In this document: positions 1 through 8,225 of the stretch, piece after piece | How the letters are laid out: each line of letters begins with the position of its first letter | Position numbering within the stretch: the stretch's first letter is position 1 | Assembly: GCF_025642135.1 (NCBI RefSeq) | Contig: NZ_CP106793.1 | Coordinates: 6,168,001-6,232,000 of the forward strand | Direction of reading: 5' to 3' | DNA length: 64,000 nucleotides | Source of the DNA: Streptomyces cynarae | GTDB lineage: Bacteria > Actinomycetota > Actinomycetes > Streptomycetales > Streptomycetaceae | Translations under genes and position numbers: made by a program | Notes under the pieces: model-generated | Seen by the model: the letters and a program-made list of their open reading frames with translations, nothing else | What the model was told of the DNA's origin: nothing | Databases searched by the model: none

Positions 1-850
1 CGGCGGCCAGGGCTACATCCTGGAGTACCGCGGCTCGGCCATCGAGAAGCTCTCGATGGAGGCCCGGATGACCATCTGCAACATGTCGATCGAGGCCGGC
101 GCCCGCGCGGGCATGATCGCCCCGGACGAGACCACCTTCGCGTACCTCAAGGGCCGCCCGCACGCCCCCGAGGGCGCCGACTGGGACGCCGCCGTCGAGT
201 ACTGGAAGACGCTGCGGACCGACGACGACGCCGAATTCGACGCCGAGGTCCACATCGACGCCTCCGCGCTCTCGCCGTTCGTCACCTGGGGCACCAACCC
301 CGGCCAGGGTGCGCCGCTTTCGGCGTCCGTCCCCGACCCGGCTTCGTACGAGGACGCTTCGGAGCGCCTGGCCGCCGAAAAGGCCCTGGAGTACATGGGG
401 TTGGACGCCGGTCAGCCGCTGCGCTCCATCAAGGTGGACACCGTCTTCGTAGGCTCCTGCACCAACGGCCGCATCGAGGACCTGCGCGCCGCCGCCGCGA
501 TCCTCAAGGACCGCAAAGTCGCCGACGGCGTACGGATGCTCGTCGTTCCCGGCTCCGCGCGGGTGGGTCTCCAGGCCGTCTCCGAGGGCCTCGACGTGGT
601 CTTCAAGGAGGCCGGCGCCGAATGGCGGCACGCGGGCTGCTCGATGTGCCTCGGCATGAACCCGGACCAGCTGGCCCCGGGCGAGCGCTCCGCGTCCACC
701 TCCAACCGCAACTTCGAGGGCCGGCAGGGCAAGGGCGGCCGGACGCACCTGGTCTCGCCGCAGGTCGCCGCCGCCACGGCCGTCCTCGGTCACCTGGCGT
801 CCCCCGCCGACCTGTCCGACGCCGACACTCGTACGCCCGCTGGAGTCTGA
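1..850 (+). CDS. leuC: 3-isopropylmalate dehydratase large subunit, 3' part
   Basis: This is the C-terminal part of LeuC; the start lies before the window and codons begin at base 2. With LeuD it isomerises 2-isopropylmalate to 3-isopropylmalate in leucine biosynthesis, in the cytoplasm. The three cysteines expected to hold the [4Fe-4S] cluster are visible: one in VGSCTNGR (codon 458-460) and two in [10 protein letters not shown] (638-640 and 647-649). The stop is at 848-850, five bases before leuD, so the two subunits are almost certainly co-transcribed. Family assignment is secure. Only the upstream portion is missing, because of the window edge and not because of truncation. Confidence 0.97.
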   Translation, partial: GGQGYILEYRGSAIEKLSMEARMTICNMSIEAGARAGMIAPDETTFAYLKGRPHAPEGADWDAAVEYWKTLRTDDDAEFDAEVHIDASALSPFVTWGTNPGQGAPLSASVPDPASYEDASERLAAEKALEYMGLDAGQPLRSIKVDTVFVGSCTNGRIEDLRAAAAILKDRKVADGVRMLVVPGSARVGLQAVSEGLDVVFKEAGAEWRHAGCSMCLGMNPDQLAPGERSASTSNRNFEGRQGKGGRTHLVSPQVAAATAVLGHLASPADLSDADTRTPAGV

Positions 851-855
851 GAGTC

Positions 856-1449
856 ATGGAAGCATTCACCACGCACACCGGCCGGGCCGTCCCGCTGCGC
901 CGCAGCAACGTCGACACCGACCAGATCATCCCCGCCCACTGGCTCAAGAAGGTCACGCGGGACGGGTTCGAGGACGGGCTGTTCGAGGCCTGGCGCAAGG
1001 ACCCGGAGTTCGTGCTCAACCGACCCGAGCGGCAGGGCGCCACGGTGCTGGTCGCCGGCCCCGACTTCGGCACCGGCTCCTCCCGTGAGCACGCCGTCTG
1101 GGCGCTGCAGAACTACGGCTTCAAGGCGGTCATCTCCTCCCGCTTCGCCGACATCTTCCGCGGCAACTCGCTCAAGAACGGGCTGCTCACGGTCGTCCTC
1201 GAGCAGAAGATCGTCGACGCGCTCTGGGAGCTCACGGAGAAGGACCCCACTGCTGAGGTCACTGTGGACCTTGAGGCTCGTGAGGTTCGCGCCGAGGGCA
1301 TCACCGCCGCCTTCGAGCTGGACGAGAACTCCCGCTGGCGGCTGCTGAACGGCCTCGACGACATCTCCATCACGCTCCAGAACGAGGCCGACATCGCCGC
1401 GTACGAGGCGCGCCGCCCCTCCTACAAGCCGCGGACGCTCCAGGTCTGA
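856..1449 (+). CDS. leuD: 3-isopropylmalate dehydratase small subunit
   Basis: LeuD, 197 residues, the usual length. It carries the swivelling aconitase-type domain that pairs with LeuC to complete isopropylmalate isomerase. The N-terminus ([20 protein letters not shown] followed by TDQIIP) and the [13 protein letters not shown] segment are typical of the family. The ATG at 856 was chosen because it lies five bases after the leuC stop and begins exactly where family homology begins; the frame is open further upstream but only inside leuC. A strong inverted repeat at 1508-1541 follows the gene. Confidence 0.97.
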   Translation: MEAFTTHTGRAVPLRRSNVDTDQIIPAHWLKKVTRDGFEDGLFEAWRKDPEFVLNRPERQGATVLVAGPDFGTGSSREHAVWALQNYGFKAVISSRFADIFRGNSLKNGLLTVVLEQKIVDALWELTEKDPTAEVTVDLEAREVRAEGITAAFELDENSRWRLLNGLDDISITLQNEADIAAYEARRPSYKPRTLQV

Positions 1450-1507
1450 CACGGGTCTGACGCCCGGCCCTCGCGCAAGAGCTGGTTTCGGCCATTGCAG
1501 GATCGCT

Positions 1508-1541
1508 CTGTACCCCCAATCGTGGACGGTTGGGGGTACAG
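1508..1541. terminator. Perfect 12-bp inverted repeat after leuD
   Basis: The arms 1508-1519 and 1530-1541 are exact reverse complements around a 10-base loop, with a C5/G5 block in each arm. The element lies 59 bases after the leuD stop. There is no T-tract after it, so it is either a Streptomyces-style terminator or attenuator for leuCD, or a symmetric protein-binding site. I see no other feature in the rest of 1450-1728. Confidence 0.6.
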
Positions 1542-1728
1542 CCGTATCTGCCCCGGGGAGGGTCCGCGGGTCGCCCCGGTGGTCATCAACTACCGCAGTT
1601 ACAGAGGTCATTGCCTGGGTACCCGCATGGTGACACCGCGATGTGCCGAGGCGCCCGGAGAGCCTCCGGGGCGCGGCAGTTACCCCCCAGCGGGGGCGAC
1701 AACTCGCCCCAGATGGCACAATCTGTGC

Positions 1729-1959
1729 ATGGACAACGACGGCCAACTCCAGCTCTATACGGCGGTCGCGGGCCAACTCAAGGAAGCGCACGCAAGGGTG
1801 CGCACACTGCAAGTCCCGGAGGGCGTACGGATGGCGCTGACCCGGAAGCTGCTGGTCATCACGGCCGCGGCCAAGCACGATCCCGCCGAAGCGGCCCGGC
1901 GTCTGGAGTGGTTCATGGGCGACCTGGACGAGGAGCGCATCCCCGAAGAGGAAGTCTGA
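1729..1959 (+). CDS. Small conserved actinobacterial protein of unknown function
   Basis: A 76-residue protein starting [20 protein letters not shown]. It is hydrophilic and probably helical, with a basic middle and an acidic end ([13 protein letters not shown]). The ATG at 1729 was preferred to upstream starts because the preceding sequence has no coding character. It sits between leuD and hupS, a position I remember being occupied by a similar small protein in other Streptomyces. I do not recognise a domain. It carries no signal peptide or membrane segment. Being a real gene is likely; its function is unknown. Confidence 0.75.
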   Translation: MDNDGQLQLYTAVAGQLKEAHARVRTLQVPEGVRMALTRKLLVITAAAKHDPAEAARRLEWFMGDLDEERIPEEEV

Positions 1960-2086
1960 GGCGGCCGAGTCTGTTGCGGCACAAGGGTGATAAGCCCGTT
2001 TCGTGTTTGATTTGCGGTATATATCTGCCTAACGTGCGAAAAAGCTTGAACACTTTCGTTCCGGCGATGTCTCCGAAGGGGAAGAC

Positions 2087-2716
2087 GTGAACAAGGCGCA
2101 GCTCGTAGAAGCGATTGCCGACAAGTTGGGTGGCCGCCAGCAGGCCGCCGATGCTGTCGATCATGTCCTGGACGCCATCGTCCGCGCTGTCGTCGCGGGC
2201 GAGCGGGTCTCGGTCACCGGCTTCGGTTCGTTCGAGAAGGTCGAGCGTCCGGCCCGTTACGCCCGCAACCCCCAGACCGGCGAGAGGGTTCGGGTCAGGA
2301 AGACCTCCGTGCCGCGCTTCCGCGCGGGCCAGGGCTTCAAGGACCTGGTGAGCGGCACGAAGAAGCTCCCGCGCGGTGGTGAGGTCGCCGTCAAGAAGGC
2401 GCCCAAGGGCAGCCTGTCCGGCCCGCCGCCCACCATCGCCAAGGCTGCCGGCAAGAAGGCCGCCGCCAAGAAGGCGGCACCGGCCGCGAAGAAGGCCGCG
2501 GCGAAGAAGGCGCCCGCCAAGAAGACCACGACGGCGGCCAAGAAGACCACGGCGAAGAAGGCGCCCGCCAAGACCACGGCGGCTGCCAAGAAGACCACGG
2601 CCAAGAAGACCACCACCAAGAAGGCGGCGGCGAAGAAGGCCCCGGCCAAGAAGGCTCCGGCCAAGAAGTCCACGGGACGGAAGACCACCGCCAAGAAGAC
2701 CACCGCCCGCAGGTAA
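2087..2716 (+). CDS. hupS: HU-family nucleoid protein with lysine/alanine-rich tail
   Basis: A 209-residue two-part protein. Residues 1 to about 92 are a complete HU fold ([16 protein letters not shown], then [20 protein letters not shown] and the [11 protein letters not shown] end), which binds and bends DNA as a dimer. The remainder is a long tail built almost only of Lys, Ala, Pro and Thr in KKA/KKT repeats, resembling eukaryotic histone H1 tails. This architecture is that of Streptomyces HupS, which from general knowledge compacts the nucleoid during sporulation. The GTG start at 2087 follows a GAAGGGGA ribosome site. An unusually AT-rich patch at 2018-2024 about 65 bases upstream may be a promoter -10 region. 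A bidirectional hairpin follows the gene. Confidence 0.95.
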   Translation: MNKAQLVEAIADKLGGRQQAADAVDHVLDAIVRAVVAGERVSVTGFGSFEKVERPARYARNPQTGERVRVRKTSVPRFRAGQGFKDLVSGTKKLPRGGEVAVKKAPKGSLSGPPPTIAKAAGKKAAAKKAAPAAKKAAAKKAPAKKTTTAAKKTTAKKAPAKTTAAAKKTTAKKTTTKKAAAKKAPAKKAPAKKSTGRKTTAKKTTARR

Positions 2717-2741
2717 CCGGGGCGCACGGGCACTCACGCGC

Positions 2742-2772
2742 CGGGCCGGGCTCCCATCAGGAGCCCGGCCCG
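2742..2772. terminator. Hairpin between convergent hupS and the gene at 2781
   Basis: Thirteen-base-pair GC stem (2742-2754 with 2760-2772) around a five-base loop. It lies between two convergent genes, so it can serve both strands. It has no clear T-tract. Confidence 0.7.
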
Positions 2773-2780
2773 CGGTGTGT

Positions 2781-2984
2781 TCAGAACGTGTGCAGGGTCA
2801 CCAGCGTGATCCGCCGGCCCTCACCCTCGCCCTCCATCTCGACCCGCACCCGCTGCCCCGGCCGCAGCAGGCGCAGCCCGCCGGCGTCGAACGCCGCCGC
2901 GTCGAAGGGGACCGGGGTGCCGTCGTCGAGCAGCACCTGCCCGGTGCGGCTGTCGGGGTCGTAGGTGTACGCGGTCGCCTGCAT
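2781..2984 (-). CDS. Small OB-fold/cold-shock-like protein
   Basis: A 67-residue protein beginning [21 protein letters not shown] and ending in TLVTLHTF. The pattern of a short beta strand, a glycine turn, D-x-G, then [13 protein letters not shown] resembles a degenerate cold-shock/OB fold (the corresponding stretch in CspA-type proteins is SLxEGQxVxFxxE). The aromatic RNA-binding motifs of true cold-shock proteins are absent. It is convergent with hupS across the hairpin at 2742-2772. The fold is my inference; no function can be assigned. Confidence 0.7.
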   Translation of the reverse strand: MQATAYTYDPDSRTGQVLLDDGTPVPFDAAAFDAGGLRLLRPGQRVRVEMEGEGEGRRITLVTLHTF

Positions 2985-3380
2985 GACCGCAGCCTATCGG
3001 CGCCGGTGGGCGCCGAGCCCGGCGGCGGGGGCACGAAGGCGGGACTGAGCGCCGACGGGTCCTGGACGGCCGCCGCGATGGCGCCACGGCGCCACGGCGC
3101 CACGGCGCCACGGCGTCACAGCGCCACGGCGTCACAGCGCCACGGCGTCACAGCGCCACGGCGCCGAGTGACGGCGGCGCGACCGCACTGCCGGTTCGGA
3201 CGGCACCGCCGGAGGAGAGAGCCGTCGGCTCCGCTTCGGCGCACCGTCCGCGCCCGTCGTCGCACGAGCGCCGGCCGCGCGTACCGAGCGGCCGCTCTCC
3301 GCTCGACGGCGTGCCGCCGTTCGTCGACGGCCGCACCCGGTGACGGGCCCGTCGTACCGCGCACGCGCCGGAGGCGTCCG
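2985..3380. other. Gene-free spacer with short tandem repeat
   Basis: About 400 bases between the start of the small OB-like gene and the end of cofC. Long open frames run through it on both strands, but they are arginine/alanine-rich readings of GC-rich repeats with no family resemblance. The left third carries the 8-bp tandem repeat described separately. I see no promoter consensus or RNA gene in it. Confidence 0.6.
3081..3166. repeat. 8-bp GC-rich tandem repeat
   Basis: About eleven head-to-tail copies of an 8-base unit (GCGCCACG and its variant GCGTCACA). The first four copies are identical; later ones alternate between the two variants, giving a 16-base higher-order unit repeated three times. 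It lies in non-coding DNA. Confidence 0.85.
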
Positions 3381-4028
3381 TCAGCCTCCCGGCTGCCCGG
3401 GAATCAGCAGCCGGGCCGTAGCCGCCGTGGTGTGCGGGCCCACGCCCAGGGACAGGGCCGCGCGCAGGTCGTCGCCCGTGTCCACGTCCTGGCGTACCGA
3501 AGGCACCTCGGCGAGGTCGAGTTCCACCGCTCCCGACGCGCGATGACGTGCCCGGGAATCAGGTCCGAACGACGGCCGCAATTCGCCGCCGGGGGTCGCG
3601 GCCAGCAGCGTCGTGCCGATTTCGGCGGCGTCCGGCAGAAAAGCGCGCGGGAATTCCGCGGCCGCGTCCAGGACCCGGGCCAATTCCACGGGCCGCAGCG
3701 CCGGAAGATCCGCGTTGAGCGCCGCCACCGCACCGCGCGGGCGCAGTGCCCGTACGGCGGCCGCCCCGTGCGCGAGCGCGGCGTTCAGCCCGCCCGCCGG
3801 CTCGTCCGGGACGATCCGGGCGCCCAGGGCCGCCAGCGCCCGCCCGGCCACCGGGTCGTCCGTGACGACCGCCACATCACGCACCGCGGCACACGCCAGC
3901 GCCGCGGCCACCGTGTCCTGCGCGAAGGCGAGCGCCAGCCCCGGACGCACCGCGTCCGCCGCGGTGTCCGAGAGTCTGCTCTTGGCCCGCGCCAAGGCCT
4001 TCAGGGGTACGACCACAGTCCACTGCAC
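3381..4028 (-). CDS. cofC: 2-phospho-L-lactate (or PEP) guanylyltransferase, coenzyme F420 synthesis
   Basis: CofC of 215 residues, the usual size. It transfers GMP to 2-phospholactate or phosphoenolpyruvate to make the activated side chain of coenzyme F420. The N-terminus VQWTVVVPLKALARAKSRL is the nucleotide-binding start of the family, followed by VVTDDPVAGRAL and by AALNADLPALRP, which holds the metal-binding LPALRP region. The GTG at 4026-4028 was chosen because the homology starts there and a GGAG site precedes it; an upstream frame extension has no family resemblance. It diverges from plsC across 200 bases. Another possible F420-linked gene (37202-38178) is present in the window, but no other cof genes are. 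Confidence 0.9.
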   Translation of the reverse strand: MQWTVVVPLKALARAKSRLSDTAADAVRPGLALAFAQDTVAAALACAAVRDVAVVTDDPVAGRALAALGARIVPDEPAGGLNAALAHGAAAVRALRPRGAVAALNADLPALRPVELARVLDAAAEFPRAFLPDAAEIGTTLLAATPGGELRPSFGPDSRARHRASGAVELDLAEVPSVRQDVDTGDDLRAALSLGVGPHTTAATARLLIPGQPGG

Positions 4029-4228
4029 GAGCGCTCCGTCCCTGTCCTCGTCGCGCCCATTGTCTCCCGCCCCCATGGAGAACATGTGCGAAGCCGCATG
4101 CAGCGCGGTCGTCGGAGACAGGCGGGCGTACGGTGTTCTCGACAGACGGGCGGCCTGGGGCGACACTTGTGCGGCCCACAGCCAAGCGCCAGGCCCCTCG
4201 TGCCGGGTCCCTAGAGGAAGGTGTCCGC

Positions 4229-4999
4229 GTGCCCCGCCGCAGAATCGGCTTCTGGTACCGCTTCGCAGCGGTCCTCTGCAAACCGCCGCTGGTGGTTCTG
4301 CTCAAGCGGGACTGGCGCGGAATGGAGAACATTCCGGCCGAAGGTGGATTTATCACCGTGGTGAACCACAATTCGCATGTGGACCCCTTCGCCTACGCCC
4401 ACTTTCAGTACAACACCGGGCGCGTTCCCCGATTCCTCGCGAAGAGCGGCCTTTTCAAGAAGGGATTCGTCGGCGCCGCGATGCGCGGCACCGGCCAGAT
4501 CCCCGTCTACCGGGAGTCCACGGACGCGCTCAGCGCCTTCCGGGCCGCCATCGACGCCGTGGAGCGCGGCGAGTGCGTCGCCTTCTACCCCGAGGGCACC
4601 CTCACCCGCGACCCGAACGGCTGGCCCATGACCGGCAAGACCGGCGCCGCCCGCGTCGCCCTGCAGACCAGGTGCCCGGTCATCCCCGTCGCCCAGTGGG
4701 GCGCCAACGAGCTGCTGCCGCCCTACGCCAAGAAGCCCGACCTCTTTCCGCGCAAGACGCATCACGTGCTCGTCGGCCCGCCCGTGGACCTCACGCGCTT
4801 CTACGGCAAGGAGATGTCCCCCGACCTCCTGAAGGAGGCGACGGAGGTCATCATGGCCGCCATCACCCGCCAGCTGGAGGAGATCCGCGGCGAGAAGGCG
4901 CCCGAGAAGCCGTACGACCCGCGCGAGGTGCGCATCGAGCAGCGCCGCCGGGCCGCCGCACAGCAGACGGCACGGGAGAAGGAGGGGCAGGGCCAGTGA
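4229..4999 (+). CDS. plsC: 1-acyl-sn-glycerol-3-phosphate acyltransferase
   Basis: A 256-residue LPLAT-family acyltransferase that acylates lysophosphatidic acid to phosphatidic acid at the membrane. The catalytic block NHNSHVDPF (H-x4-D) and the glycerol-phosphate block FYPEGTLTRD are both present. The GTG start at 4229 follows a GAGGAAGG site about eight bases upstream; the frame is open further upstream but with no family match. The C-terminus is a long charged helix (IEQRRRAAAQQTAREKEG). The stop overlaps the gpsA start in GTGA, so phospholipid synthesis from glycerol-3-phosphate is translationally coupled here. Streptomyces carry several plsC paralogues, and this one's exact substrate is not fixed. 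Confidence 0.93.
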   Translation: MPRRRIGFWYRFAAVLCKPPLVVLLKRDWRGMENIPAEGGFITVVNHNSHVDPFAYAHFQYNTGRVPRFLAKSGLFKKGFVGAAMRGTGQIPVYRESTDALSAFRAAIDAVERGECVAFYPEGTLTRDPNGWPMTGKTGAARVALQTRCPVIPVAQWGANELLPPYAKKPDLFPRKTHHVLVGPPVDLTRFYGKEMSPDLLKEATEVIMAAITRQLEEIRGEKAPEKPYDPREVRIEQRRRAAAQQTAREKEGQGQ

Positions 5000-6006
5000 G
5001 CAAGCCGGTCAAGGCGGCCGTGTTCGGAACGGGATCGTGGGGGACGGCATTCGGCATGGTGCTCGCCGACGCCGGGTGCGAGGTCACCCTCTGGGCGCGC
5101 CGCGCCGAACTCGTCGAGGCGGTCAACTCCACCCGTACGAACCCGGACTACCTACCGGGCGTGGAACTCCCCGGAAACCTGCGCGCCACCACGGACCCCG
5201 CCGAGGCCGCGCGCGACGCCGACTTCGCGATACTCGCGGTCCCCTCCCAGACCCTGCGCGGGAACCTCGCCGAGTGGGCGCCGCTGCTCGCACCCCACAC
5301 GATCCTCGTCTCCCTGATGAAGGGCGTCGAACTCGGCTCCGCCATGCGGATGAGCGAGGTCATCGAGGACGTCGCCAAGGTCGTCCCGGAACGCGTCGCC
5401 GTCGTCACCGGGCCCAACCTGGCACGTGAGATCGCCGCGCGCATGCCCGCCGCCGCCGTGGTGGCCTGCACCGACGAGGCCGTAGCACAGCGGCTGCAGA
5501 CCGTCTGCCACACGCCGTACTTCCGCCCGTACACCAACACGGACGTCGTCGGCTGCGAACTCGGCGGCGCGGTCAAGAACGTCATCGGTCTGGCGGTCGG
5601 CATCGCGGACGGCATGGGCCTCGGCGACAACGCCAAGGGCTCGCTCATCACCCGCGGCCTCGCCGAGACGACCCGGCTCGGGCTCGCCATGGGCGCCGAC
5701 CCGCTGACGTTCTCGGGACTGGCCGGGCTGGGTGACCTGGTCGCGACCTGCTCCTCGCCGCTGTCGCGCAACCACACCTTCGGCACCAACCTCGGCAAGG
5801 GCATGACGCTGGAGGAGACCATCGCGGTCACCCGGCAGACCGCCGAGGGGGTCAAGTCCTGTGAGTCCGTGCTGGATCTGGCCCGCCGGCACGGTGTCGA
5901 CATGCCGATCACGGAGACGGTCGTCGGCATCGTCCACGAGGGCAAGCCCCCGGTGGTCGCTCTGAAGGAACTGATGTCGCGCAGCGCGAAGCCCGAACGA
6001 CGCTGA
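4996..6006 (+). CDS. gpsA: NAD(P)-dependent glycerol-3-phosphate dehydrogenase
   Basis: GpsA, 336 residues, which reduces dihydroxyacetone phosphate to sn-glycerol-3-phosphate for phospholipid synthesis. The N-terminal Rossmann motif GTGSWGTAFG, the central GPNLAREIA, and the C-terminal GGAVKNVIGLAVGIADG with the catalytic lysine (the K of VKN) are clear. The GTG at 4996 overlaps the plsC stop by four bases, which fixes the start. It is co-transcribed with plsC and probably followed by ddlA 82 bases later. Confidence 0.97.
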   Translation: MSKPVKAAVFGTGSWGTAFGMVLADAGCEVTLWARRAELVEAVNSTRTNPDYLPGVELPGNLRATTDPAEAARDADFAILAVPSQTLRGNLAEWAPLLAPHTILVSLMKGVELGSAMRMSEVIEDVAKVVPERVAVVTGPNLAREIAARMPAAAVVACTDEAVAQRLQTVCHTPYFRPYTNTDVVGCELGGAVKNVIGLAVGIADGMGLGDNAKGSLITRGLAETTRLGLAMGADPLTFSGLAGLGDLVATCSSPLSRNHTFGTNLGKGMTLEETIAVTRQTAEGVKSCESVLDLARRHGVDMPITETVVGIVHEGKPPVVALKELMSRSAKPERR

Positions 6007-6088
6007 GCGATCCCGCCCCGTTTTTGATCGTTCGCCTGCGGGGCGCACGCTGACCCAGGGCACTACCTACGGGTACTCTCATCGCGAT

Positions 6089-7246
6089 ATGAGCACCGAG
6101 AACCTCCTCCAGAGCCCTGGGCAGCCGCCCCGCAAGCCGCGTGTCGCCGTCGTCTTCGGCGGCCGCAGCTCCGAACACGGGATCTCCGTGGTCACCGCCG
6201 GCGCGGTGCTGCGCGCCATCGACCGGACGAAGTACGACGTCCTGCCGATCGGCATCACTCAGGACGGCCGTTGGGCGCTCACGGCCGATGCGCCGGAGCG
6301 CATGGCGATCACCGAACGCCGCACGCCCAGCGTCGAGGACCTCGCGGAGTCCCAGGAGGGCGGCGTCGTCCTGCCCGTCGACCCGGCGAGCCGCGAAGTC
6401 GTCTACAGCGAGCCCGGTTCGGTGCCCAAGGCGCTGGGCGAGGTCGACGTGGTCTTCCCCGTGCTGCACGGCCCCTACGGCGAGGACGGCACCCTCCAGG
6501 GTCTCCTGGAGCTGTCCGGGGTCCCTTACGTGGGTTCGGGCGTGCTCGCCTCGGCCGTCGGCCAGGACAAGGAGTACATGAAGCGGGTGTTCGCCTCGTT
6601 CGGGCTCAAGGTCGGCCCGTACGTGGTGATCCGGCCGCGTGAGTGGCAGCGCGACGAGTCCGCCGCCCGCAAGAAGATCGTCGACTTCGCCGGCGAGCAC
6701 GGCTGGCCGCTGTTCGTGAAGCCCGCGCGGGCGGGTTCGTCGATCGGCATCACCAAGGTCGAGGACCTCTCCGGTCTCGACGAGGCGATCGCCGAGGCCC
6801 AGCGCCACGACCCGAAGATCCTGGTCGAGGCGGCGGTCCGGGGCCGCGAGATCGAGTGCGGCGTCCTGGAGTTCGAGGACGGCCCGCGCGCCTCCGTACC
6901 GGCGGAGATCCCGCCGCCGGACACGCACGCCTACTACGACTTCGAGGCGAAGTACATCGACTCCACGCCCGGCATCGTGCCCGCCCCGCTGACCGACGAG
7001 CAGACCGCCGAGGTGCAGCGGCTCGCGGTGGCGGCGTTCGAGGCCGCGTCCTGCGAAGGGCTGGTCCGCGCGGACTTCTTCCTGACGGAGGAGGGCGAGT
7101 TCGTGATCAACGAGATCAACACGATGCCCGGGTTCACGCCCATCTCGATGTACCCGCAGATGTGGCAGGCGAGCGGGATCTCCTACGGCGAACTGGTCGA
7201 CCGCCTGATCCAGGCGGCGCTGGACCGCGCGACCGGGCTGCGCTGA
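6089..7246 (+). CDS. ddlA: D-alanine--D-alanine ligase
   Basis: A 385-residue ATP-grasp ligase that makes the D-Ala-D-Ala dipeptide of peptidoglycan precursors. It begins VAVVFGGRSSEHGISVVTAG (the ligase N-domain) and has the ATP-binding PLFVKPARAGSSIGI block and the metal-binding FVINEINTMPGFTPIS end. The omega-loop segment YYDFEAKY keeps the tyrosine associated with D-Ala-D-Ala rather than D-Ala-D-lactate synthesis, so this looks like the housekeeping enzyme, not a vancomycin-resistance ligase. The ATG at 6089 has little ribosome-site complementarity upstream, so initiation from a short leader is possible. Confidence 0.96.
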   Translation: MSTENLLQSPGQPPRKPRVAVVFGGRSSEHGISVVTAGAVLRAIDRTKYDVLPIGITQDGRWALTADAPERMAITERRTPSVEDLAESQEGGVVLPVDPASREVVYSEPGSVPKALGEVDVVFPVLHGPYGEDGTLQGLLELSGVPYVGSGVLASAVGQDKEYMKRVFASFGLKVGPYVVIRPREWQRDESAARKKIVDFAGEHGWPLFVKPARAGSSIGITKVEDLSGLDEAIAEAQRHDPKILVEAAVRGREIECGVLEFEDGPRASVPAEIPPPDTHAYYDFEAKYIDSTPGIVPAPLTDEQTAEVQRLAVAAFEAASCEGLVRADFFLTEEGEFVINEINTMPGFTPISMYPQMWQASGISYGELVDRLIQAALDRATGLR

Positions 7247-7282
7247 GGACCGTACGGCTCGGAGCCCGTGTCCCATCCGCTC

Positions 7283-7765
7283 TCAGGAGGCGATCCCCTC
7301 GGGGATCGCCTTCTTGACGGCAGGGGCCACATCGACGAGCGGTCCCGCGCCCCCAGCCGTCCGCGCCTTGGGAATGGTCACCTCGACGTACGCCTGCCGC
7401 AGCGTCGTCGTGAACCGGAACGACCCGTCGTTCTCCTTCTGCAACAGCCAGCCCACCCCGTTGACCTCCACGCCGTCGGCGTCCGGGTCCGACATCTCCG
7501 CGGGCCGCTCCACCCCGCAGCGCAGTATGATCGCCGGGCTTCCCCAGCCCGCCGTCAGCGCGGACCGGGGCTCGGGGTCGTTCCGGCCCTGGCCGCCCAC
7601 CTTCCGCGGCAGCACCTCGTCCAGGTTCCGGCACAGCTTCGCGACCTTCGTGCCCGGGCTGGGAACCGCGGCCGAGGGGTGTGCGTCGCTCGAGGTGCAG
7701 CCCACGGCGGCGATCAGCAGGGCGAGGGCGGGCAGACCGAGCAGCCGGTGACGCAGGATGTTCAC
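7283..7765 (-). CDS. DUF3515-family lipoprotein
   Basis: A 160-residue secreted protein. A basic start (MNILRHRLLG) is followed by a hydrophobic segment and a lipobox ending AAVGC at about residue 23, so it should be lipid-anchored outside the membrane. The mature part matches the actinobacterial DUF3515 family, including ALTAGWGSPAIILRCGV and the W-L-x-E pattern. Start is GTG. It converges with ddlA, and a hairpin overlaps its 3' end. Its function is unknown; the constant position beside ddl suggests an envelope role, which is inference. Confidence 0.87.
   Translation of the reverse strand: MNILRHRLLGLPALALLIAAVGCTSSDAHPSAAVPSPGTKVAKLCRNLDEVLPRKVGGQGRNDPEPRSALTAGWGSPAIILRCGVERPAEMSDPDADGVEVNGVGWLLQKENDGSFRFTTTLRQAYVEVTIPKARTAGGAGPLVDVAPAVKKAIPEGIAS
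7288..7311. terminator. Hairpin at the ddlA / DUF3515 convergence
   Basis: Eleven-base-pair perfect stem (7288-7298 with 7301-7311) with a minimal loop, followed on the plus strand by TTCTTG. It lies inside the last codons of the minus-strand gene and 41 bases after the ddlA stop, so it could end ddlA transcription. Confidence 0.6.
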
Positions 7766-7785
7766 CGGGCAAGCGTAGACGGGGG

Positions 7786-8019
7786 CTACAGGTGCACCAC
7801 CGGGCAGGTCAGGGTGCGGGTGATGCCGTCCACTTGCTGGACCTTCGCGACCACCATGCGGCCGAGTTCGTCGACGGTGTCGGCCTGGGCGCGCACGATG
7901 ACGTCGTACGGACCCGTCACGTCCTCGGCCTGGATCACCCCAGGGATCTTGCTGATCGTCTCGGCGACGGTCGACGCCTTGCCGACCTCCGTCTGGATCA
8001 GGATGTACGCCTGTACCAC
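7786..8019 (-). CDS. Stand-alone Lrp/AsnC ligand-binding (RAM) domain protein
   Basis: A 77-residue protein consisting only of the RAM effector-binding fold of Lrp/AsnC regulators (VVQAYILIQTEVGKASTVAE, then GPYDVIVRAQADTVDELGRM). It has no helix-turn-helix, so it is not a conventional repressor. The family forms decameric rings that bind small ligands. The GTG at 8017-8019 was selected because it starts the homology and follows a GGAGG site; the longer frame upstream is proline/arginine-rich and unsupported. It diverges from thiL across about 200 bases. The ligand cannot be predicted. Confidence 0.88.
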   Translation of the reverse strand: MVQAYILIQTEVGKASTVAETISKIPGVIQAEDVTGPYDVIVRAQADTVDELGRMVVAKVQQVDGITRTLTCPVVHL

Positions 8020-8225
8020 GGAACCTCCAGGGCGGCCACGAGGATCATGTGGAGAGAAGGGACGCCACGGTACCGCGTCGTCGCTCGCCGAGGGGAGACC
8101 CGCGGGCGCTGTGGCGTGAGCGCCGGGCGACACCGGCGGCACAAGGTGACGGTCGAGACGACCGTACCGAGGACGATGAGAGCTCGCGACCGGGCGCGGA
8201 AGGCAAGAGAAGGGGACGTACGACG

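Noticed and set aside
1913..2737. Minus-strand open frame opposite hupS with LLG/GRR repeats
   Set aside because: Mirror of the repetitive lysine tail of hupS; its repeats arise only from the tail codons.
2376..4214. Very long plus-strand open frame across hupS, the spacer and cofC
   Set aside because: Arginine- and proline-rich reading with no family resemblance; it overlaps hupS in another frame and lies antisense to the OB-like gene and cofC.
6089..7246. Vancomycin-resistance D-Ala-D-Lac ligase
   Set aside because: The omega loop retains the tyrosine pattern YYDFEAKY of D-Ala-D-Ala ligases and no vanH or vanX is adjacent.
8049..8225. Longer ThiL from 8049
   Set aside because: The additional 59 residues are arginine-rich, lie opposite the divergent spacer, and lack homology; ATG 8226 has a good ribosome site.
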